Source of the DNA: Bettongia penicillata ogilbyi
Taxonomy: Eukaryota; Chordata; Mammalia; Diprotodontia; Potoroidae
Reading direction: 5' to 3'
Length of the DNA stretch: 64,000 bases
Assembly: GCA_023548195.1 (NCBI GenBank)
Contig: JAJHZJ010000418.1
Span: forward strand, 930,001-994,000
Shown: piece by piece, positions 57,359 through 64,000 of the stretch
Numbering within the stretch: the first letter of the stretch is position 1
Layout: each line of letters begins with the position of its first letter
The notes under the pieces: model-generated
What the model was told of the DNA's origin: nothing
Seen by the model: the letters and a program-made list of their open reading frames with translations, nothing else
Databases searched by the model: none
Position numbers and translations under genes: made by a program

Positions 57359-58795
57359 GCCACCCTCACACCTGCACTTCATTGCAGGTGGCACAGACAC
57401 TTCTCAAGCTGTCTGGGTCAGGTGATGACTCTGTCATTGGACCCATCCCTTCTTCTTGATCCCAAAGCCCTTTTTCATGTACAGCTGATTTAGATCTTTT
57501 GACACTGGTGTGAGAAAAAAGGGTTTTCTGTAGGGAAGGAATGGCCTAAGTCTTTCAGTCCTGTCTAAGTGACCAGAAAGAAAGCTCATCTAGATCCACT
57601 TAGATGGAATCCATTGTTATAAGCCACCTTCAACTCTTTATTTCAGCGTATCTTTTCAAAAATTCATATCTTTGTTTTTACTTTTTGTCATCTTAGCTCC
57701 AAACATTTCTATGCAGATCTGACAGCATTAGTCCTCTTTAGTCTGTTGGAGCATAACAGTATCAGACAGTTGGTGGGCTCATGTAAGCATGCTTCCCAGT
57801 GAAACGTGTAGTCCCCATAAATTATATAAGTGTGGTACACTTAAACATTAGTAAACATACTTCATGAATTAAAAATAACATGATGTAGTCACCAATAATT
57901 ATCCTAACTTTCTATTACAATGTATATTCAGGCACCTAAAATATGGCATTCATATTAATATTGCATACAGCTAGCATTAGTGTATGCAAAAAATGCATAT
58001 CATATAATCAATGGCATTGTTGACAACAGTGCCAAAATTTGAGTAAAGATATAATTCTCATACAATAGGAAACAGATTATAACTCAAAACATTTGCAAAT
58101 AGTGATCAAATATATAGACTACATGTAGAAATGACATGTAGAAATACTAATATGATATGTATAATACTGCATCCTGGCATATAGGGCAAAGAAGCATGAT
58201 ATGGCAAGAGAAGCATAGTACATGAACCACACAGGCCATATATAATGTATAAACACATGTTGTGGTTCCATAAAAAGCGCACATTACATGAACTCTAACA
58301 ATGGGTATCATTGGAACTCATGAGTATCTAGTTCTCCTAGTCTTTCTAATGCATTATAAATCAACTTGGTCACTGGTCCAATGGGCCTAGACTATCTCCT
58401 GTGACCTTCTGAGTTAGTGGCCAGTCTCCCAGCTAAGAAATGGAAATACAAAGAAAGGGTAGCCTGTCAGTCTCCATATTCTATAGATACCTTCTATTTC
58501 CTAGTATTCTTTACAAGTAGAGTATCAGGCAGGAAAGGGGCTGTTCTGAGGTTCAACTCTTTTGCTTTCTCTCAGAAGAGAGCCTTTTGAACCTCAGATA
58601 GACTCTGTTGAGTTCCCTTACTCTCTGATAGAAGCCAACAATGTAAGTTTCTTTCTCATCTGAATCATCATATTCTGAGCTCTTATCTAGCTCTGAGGGT
58701 CTATCTACAACTAAGGTATGGGCTTTTCTTCTCAGAGTCCAATTAGTTTGACTTTCCATTGCTTCAGTGTGTCTTTATTTCCATTTCTCCTTTCT
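57359..58795. other. Intergenic sequence without recognised element
   Basis: About 1.4 kb. 57830-58300 is AT-rich with repeated CATGTAGAAAT motifs (about 58120-58145). A 68-codon minus-strand frame (58553-58759), rich in Glu, Arg and Ser, has no recognised family. It could be an old retroelement relic. Confidence 0.35.
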
Positions 58796-58796
58796 G

Positions 58797-58945
58797 ACTA
58801 CAATCAGGAACTATGTGAAACATTGGGGGCACAAAAGAGGTGAAATACACAAGTCTCTGCTTTCAAGGAGCTTAGGTTCTCATGGGGGAGACAACATGAA
58901 AATAACTATGGATATACAAGAAATATAAAGTGTAAATAGCATGCA
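58797..58945 (-). repeat. L2 LINE 3' fragment
   Basis: TTTCAAGGAGCTTAGGTTCT then CATGGGGGAGACAACATGAA, the reversed L2 3' end. 58946-59285 is unassigned. Confidence 0.7.
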
Positions 58946-59289
58946 TCACTTCTCATTCTCCCATGAAATATTATGTGAACCATGTACATAATAAAGAACT
59001 ATAGAGCTTTCAACTGGCTTCTTCTAGTTAAATTAAAATTTCTCTTAGTCTCTCTGTATGTTCCTCCAAAATTCTTTCCAAAGACAGTATTTCAATCCAC
59101 TAAAACTCCCTTATCTTTTCAAAACAACTATAGTCTATTGACATATTTCTCCTACCTCCACAACCTTATATTCCTCTAATTTACTTTTTTTTGTACACAG
59201 ATGCAAGGATTACATTTATTCTTATTCAATTTCATCTTATTAGATTCACTCCAATACACTACTTGTAAAGATCTATTTGATTTCTGTCA

Positions 59290-59560
59290 TTTACTGTATG
59301 GATTGGGCAACTAGGTGACATAATGGATAGAATACTAGGCCTGAAGTCAGGAACACTCATCTTCCTGAGTTCAAATGTGGTCTCAGACACTTATTAGCTG
59401 TGTAATCATGGGCAAGTCATTTAACCTTATTTACCTCAGGTTCCTCATCTGTAAAATGAGCTGGGGAAGGAAATGGCAAATTACTCTAGTATCTTTGACA
59501 AGAAAACCCCAAATGGTGTCATGGAGAGTTGGACACAACTGAAGTGACTGAACAACAGCT
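59290..59560 (+). repeat. Full-length tRNA-derived SINE with target-site duplication
   Basis: Head GGGCAACTAGGTGACATAAT, GGCCTGAAGTCAGGAAC, GAGTTCAAATGTGGTCTCAG, GGGCAAGTCATTTAACCTTA, TTCCTCATCTGTAAAATGAG, GGGGAAGGAAATGGCAAATT, AAAACCCCAAATGGTGTCAT and GTTGGACACAACTGAAGTGA, ending CTGAACAACA. CTGTATG occurs directly before (about 59295) and after (about 59562), a plausible target-site duplication. Confidence 0.92.
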
Positions 59561-59934
59561 GTATGAGTTATTCTTCTTCCTACCTTTGCATCATTTGAAA
59601 ATTTGATGAATTTATACCTTTATCTAAGTTATTGATATAAACATAAACATAAAACAGCATAGGCCAACTGGAGATCATAGGGACATTCTCTTGGACATCT
59701 GTTATGTTCCAATCGTTAACAACTACTCTTTAGGTTCAGTTATCCAGACAGTTCTGAATCTATCAGATTGTATTGTCATCTAATCTGTGTCTCTCCATCT
59801 CTTCCGTGAATAGTATGAGGTATTTTATCAAAAGTTTTGCTGAAATCTAGTTAAGCTATATCCATAGCCTTTCCCCTCACCAACTAGCTTGGTAATCTTG
59901 TCAAAAAAGGAAAGGAGATTAGTCTGGCATAATT

Positions 59935-60065
59935 TTTTTTTGAGGCAATCAAGGTTATGTGACTCACCCAGGATCACACAACTAGTAAGTACCTGAGACC
60001 AGTTTTGAAACCAGATCCTCCTCACTTCAGGGCCATTGCTCTATCCTCTGCACCACCTAGCTGCT
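59935..60065 (-). repeat. SINE 3' part, minus strand
   Basis: TTGAGGCAATCAAGGTTATG, TGACTCACCCAGGATCACAC, AACTAGTAAGTACCTGAGAC and GCACCACCTAGCTGC are the reverse of the SINE body. Confidence 0.85.
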
Positions 60066-60379
60066 TGGGGATGATCTGTTCTTAATGAAGATGTGCTAAC
60101 TTTTTGCAATTTTGATTTTTCAACAATCTCTACTAATACTCGGCTATTAGAATCTGATGTTAACTCTATACTGAAATTCATTGTCTGGCTTCTTGACATC
60201 ATAGCCTGGTTCACTATGAAATCAGAAGTAGTCAAAAATTCAACAGATTTAGTATTGATCTGATTACTATTTCTTAATCTGTTCCTATCTAATATTCTGG
60301 TGATATGTAAAGAGATTACCTCTTTCTTTTATTTTCATTATTCCAAGTTAATACCCTTCCCCCAAAAAAACTCCCCCAG

Positions 60380-60900
60380 CAAACAACTTAGAATAATAAT
60401 GTCTCATCATTAGAAGGAGCCTCAGAGCTCATGTAGTCTAAACTGCATATTATAGATTTTCCTCCAACAACATTCCTAACCAATGACAATCCACCTTCCG
60501 CTAAAAGATTACAACTAACAGGGCATTCATTACTTCCTGGGGCAGCAATCTGCATTTTTGGACAGCTTTAATTAGTTAAGACATTTTCTTTATGTTGAGA
60601 CAATATTTGCTTCTCTCAAGCTTCTACCTTGTTGATTATACTCTCTGGAGACAAGCAAAATAAATGTTCTTCCACATAACAACCATTCAAGTACTTGAAA
60701 TGAACAATCACGTTTCCCGTAAATCTTCTCTTCCCCAGACTAAACAAACTCATTTACTTCACTTCACCCTCTTATAGTGTGATTTCTAGTCCCCTTGCTT
60801 TCACTGGCTGGTCTCCAGGCTAATAATGACCTTTTGAAAACATGTATTTCAGATGGTTTTTGATCGAGGGACAGCACAGTAGGAAAATCATTCTTCTCTA
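60380..60900 (-). repeat. CR1/L3-type LINE remnant
   Basis: GGACAGCTTTAATTAGTTAA, TCTCTGGAGACAAGCAAAAT, CTTCTCTTCCCCAGACTAAA and CAAACTCATTTACTTCAC are antisense CR1/L3 blocks. Confidence 0.6.
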
Positions 60901-61004
60901 CTAATGCAGATAATACGAATCATTGATGTGACTTGGTACTCCCCAAATCTAAGGTGCCATATCATAGTAATGATTGATATTATTGTTACCGTTCATTAAA
61001 GTCA

Positions 61005-62765
61005 ATTTAACAAGCATTTATTAAGGGTCTATTATGTACAAAGCATCATGCTTGGTTATTAAGATATTTAAAAAAAAATCACTGCTCTCAAGCAACTTGC
61101 TTTCAGTTGGAGGAAAGTGTACATAGATAAATGTAATGAAAGACAACTTAGAGACAGAGAAGTAATTGAGAAGACCAGGAAAAAGATTAATGGAAGGAGC
61201 GATGGTTCAGTCCAACCTTGAAGGAAGATCAAAATTCTGAAAGGCAAAGAAGGGACAGCTTATACAAATGAACGAGTTATCAAATGCAGTATTAAGTTTA
61301 TGGAACAGCTTGTTTCCACTTTGGCTGGAATGAACTTGGAGTGGGTAAAGGAAAGGAACATGAAATAAAGCTGGAAAGTTAGGTAGAGACCAGATTATCA
61401 AGGGCCTTGAATGCCAGGGTATAGAGTTTACATTTTGTCTCAGAGGCAATTGCAAGTGACAACATTTTTAGTAAGAGAATGACATTAGTTTGAAACGTGC
61501 CTTTACATCATTATGGCAGTTCTGTGAAAGGTGATTTGGAGAGGGTAGAACTGGAAGTCAGAGAAATCAATTAGGAGGCTATTACAATGTTCAAACAAGA
61601 GGTGATGAGGGTCTGAACTAGAGTGGTAGCTATCTGGATATAGCTACAGGCAGCTAGGCGGATGAGTGACTTGAGCACCAGGCCTGGAGTCAGGAAGACC
61701 CTCCTGAGTTCAAATCTGACCTCTGACGCTTGCTAGTTGTGTGGCCCTGGACAAGTCTCTTGACCTCTATTTGCCTCCATCTCCTCATCTGAAAAATGGG
61801 GATATAACAGCATCTACTTTGCAGGGTTGTTAGATGGATCAGATTGTAAAGCACTTAGCACAGTTTATGGCACATAGTAAAAATTAGATGAATGTTACTT
61901 ATTATTATTCTGTAGTGAAGGGAACAGACATGAAAGGTGTGAAAATTGTGATACTTGGCAACTGATTAAATAAGGACGATGAGGAAGAAGAGTCCAGGTT
62001 GTGACTTGGTTAAGTCAGCTCCTACAACTTTCAGCCTGGATTGATGGTGATGCTCTTAACAGAAGAACAAAAGTTTGGGGAAAGGTTACAGGGGCATGGG
62101 ATTAGTTTCTTATTGAACCTGTTGAATTTAACATGGCAACATGATATACACAGAGAGATATCCAGCGGGAAACTAGGGATTTGGGAATGAGAAGAGGTGA
62201 TGGTTCAGGAAACTTATTAGGGCTAGATAAATATACTCAGAAGATACAGTAATCTTGTAGGTAAATGATAATTGAAGCCCCAGGAGCTGAAGAGATTGCT
62301 AAATAAGAGAAGGTAGAGAGAATTTACATCACATGCATTGGGGATAACCATGCTTGAAGGAAAGGAAATAGATAACAAGATGATAAAGAAAACTACGGAG
62401 TGGTCAGACAAATAGGGAAAGAATCAAGAGAGTAAATACTGTGGAAGTCAAAGGAGGAGAGAGTATAGGGGTAGATGTTAGTATAAAAAATCCGGAAATA
62501 TCAGAGATGAGAACCAAGATGAGCCCATTAGATTGAGAAGACAAGAGATCAAGAAAAACCTTTGAGAAAGGAATTTCACTAGAATGATAACTTCAAAAGT
62601 CAGGATGTGAGGGACTGAGAAGGGAGTGGGTAATGAAGATGTTGGGACAGTAATTATAGAAAATTATTTTAGGGACTTGGCAATGAAAAAGTGGGAAGAG
62701 CTATAGGACAATACGGCAGGTCATGACAGGTTGAAGTGAAGATTTTTTTTTTAAAACAGAGAATA
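61005..62765 (-). repeat. Long L2 LINE 3' region with nested SINE
   Basis: ACAAGCATTTATTAAGGGTC, then ATTATCAAGGGCCTTGAATG, GGCAATTGCAAGTGAC, AGGAGGCTATTACAATGTTC and AGAGGTGATGAGGGTCTGAA proceed backward through L2. After the SINE insert, ACCTGTTGAATTTAACATGG and TGATAATTGAAGCCCCAGGA continue it. Frames are broken throughout. Confidence 0.75.
61645..61915 (+). repeat. tRNA-derived SINE nested in L2
   Basis: CAGGCAGCTAGGCGGATGAG, GGCCTGGAGTCAGGAAGACC, CTGAGTTCAAATCTGACCTC, CTCCTCATCTGAAAAATGGG, GCAGGGTTGTTAGATGGATC and CATAGTAAAAATTAGATGAA. Confidence 0.92.
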
Positions 62766-64000
62766 TGTTTTGGGAAAACTTACAGAAGACAGGAAGCAAT
62801 TGAGGTTGAAAGAGGGACCAGCTGTGCAAGCTCCTGACTAAGACTGGAGGGAAGGGGTGATCAAGGCCACAGGTAGATAAATCAGCCTTGATGACCAGCA
62901 GAACTATCTCTTCCCCAGAAACTAAAGCAATGCAGAAAAGTTCAAATGGAAGTAGAAAGTATTCTAGCTCTGTGTACCCATTCTTCATTTGTACAGTTAA
63001 TTTTTTTGACTGCAAGGGTAAGATTTGATATCTATGCCTAATAAATTTAATCTTCTTAGATTTGGAACATTATTCTTATTTATATAGATCTTTCTTGATC
63101 CTGAGTTCTGTTCCTCAGTATGGTAGCTATTCCTGACACCTAAACGTTTTCCACAAATTGGATACACATCTCATTTATGCTATCATCCAGCCCACATCTT
63201 TGGATCTTGCCCGCAAAGACATCATGAAATACTTGGTAAAATTCCCGGCTGAAATGCAGTTATATTACATCTATATAAGTTCTCTGATTTGTTCCAGCCA
63301 ATGCACCAATGAATCTATGATCCCAATAATATGGGGATTCTCAATATTATTCAGATCATAATTCATCATGTATAACTCTTCTCTACCCACCCATGGGTTT
63401 GCCCCAGTAGACCCACCCAACATAGCGGGGGCCTTTCATGAGGTATCATGACAGTGAAAGAATATCAGTAGGCCTGTCAAATAGTCAATTTACATGGTCA
63501 TAAAAGGAAATGAATTTAGGGTGACCCTACCTTTACTTGGTGAATCCACACTGACTTATGAGTTAATTTTTAAGAAGTTGGTAATAATAATGATGATGAC
63601 AAGTAATCGATTTATGATAAGCAGGCATTTTACTTACACTGTCACTTTGGTAAAGTCATTTAAACTGCTTTTCTAACTCACCTTATAGCCTAACCCAGAT
63701 TTTTGTTAACAGCATCATTTATACTGTTTCCTGCTCCCGTTTCAGCCACTTTCTCCTTGTTCTTGTGATTCTGCCTCTCTGGTTTGATCATTCATTGGTT
63801 TCATTCATTAGATTGGCCTGCCACGGTCTAAAATACTGCTAAAAGGGGAAACAGAAGTCAACCCACTGTGACTGACCAGACCAGAAATAGGAACATGAGA
63901 GTTCAGGAAGGGCAAGCTGAATGTCTCGCCAAAATCCCTTCCTTGCCCAGACTAAGCTGTCGCATGTCAATGATGAATAGAGTTTTCGGATGTGGAGTGT
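62766..64000. other. Window end, no recognised gene
   Basis: About 1.2 kb. No exon of a neighbouring gene (such as CCN2, which lies beyond ENPP1 in human as I recall) was seen. 63160-63360 and 63490-63680 are short open frames without family resemblance. Confidence 0.4.

Noticed and set aside
57030..57493. Overlapping 65-140 codon ORFs on both strands
   Set aside because: They run through a CTCTGT/CTCTCT low-complexity tract; repeated Ser-Leu and Arg-Glu translation is an artefact.
36049..64000. A second protein-coding gene such as CCN2
   Set aside because: No cysteine-rich CCN modules or other splice-flanked conserved frames were seen on either strand.

Overview
The window is vertebrate nuclear DNA, AT-rich and gene-poor. 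It carries one recognisable protein-coding gene on the + strand: the 3' part of ENPP1 (ectonucleotide pyrophosphatase/phosphodiesterase 1). Sixteen coding exons lie between 645 and 36048. Their junction phases all agree and they encode 583 contiguous codons ending in the family C-terminus and a TGA stop. By comparison with human ENPP1 recalled from memory, these are residues about 343 to the end, and 16 exons would be exons 10-25 of a 25-exon gene. The 5' exons (signal anchor, somatomedin-B-like domains, nucleophilic Thr) lie upstream of the window.

The organism is most likely a marsupial. The exons are clearly mammalian but diverged from placental sequences. The repeats also have a marsupial character: abundant tRNA-derived CORE-type SINEs, long L2 and CR1/L3 remnants, an L1-lineage half-LINE (HAL1-like) of about 2.9 kb, and a SINE type I associate with marsupials. 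There are no Alu or B1 elements. Species was not determined, and repeat family names come from memory, so their boundaries are approximate.

Layout: 1-36048 holds ENPP1 exons separated by repeat-filled introns. 36049 to about 37850 is probable 3' UTR with candidate poly(A) signals. From about 37.9 kb to 64 kb is intergenic DNA filled with SINEs, LINEs, microsatellites and a few unassigned stretches; no second gene was found. 

The features most worth a second look are: a GC-AG intron in ENPP1 whose GC donor is required by reading frame; two nearly full-length 7SL (SRP) RNA retrocopies, one in an intron (+ strand) and one just beyond the gene (- strand); a HAL1-like element carrying an inverted copy of its own 5' end inside its ORF1 (two arms of about 315 nt, loop about 610 nt); two copies of an unassigned 1.1-kb repeat in opposite orientation 50 kb apart; a CTAT microsatellite ending about 30-50 nt upstream of an ENPP1 splice acceptor; and an eight-unit 20-bp minisatellite. 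I saw no sign of an undescribed multi-gene system: this is a normal mammalian gene tail and its repeat-rich flank.
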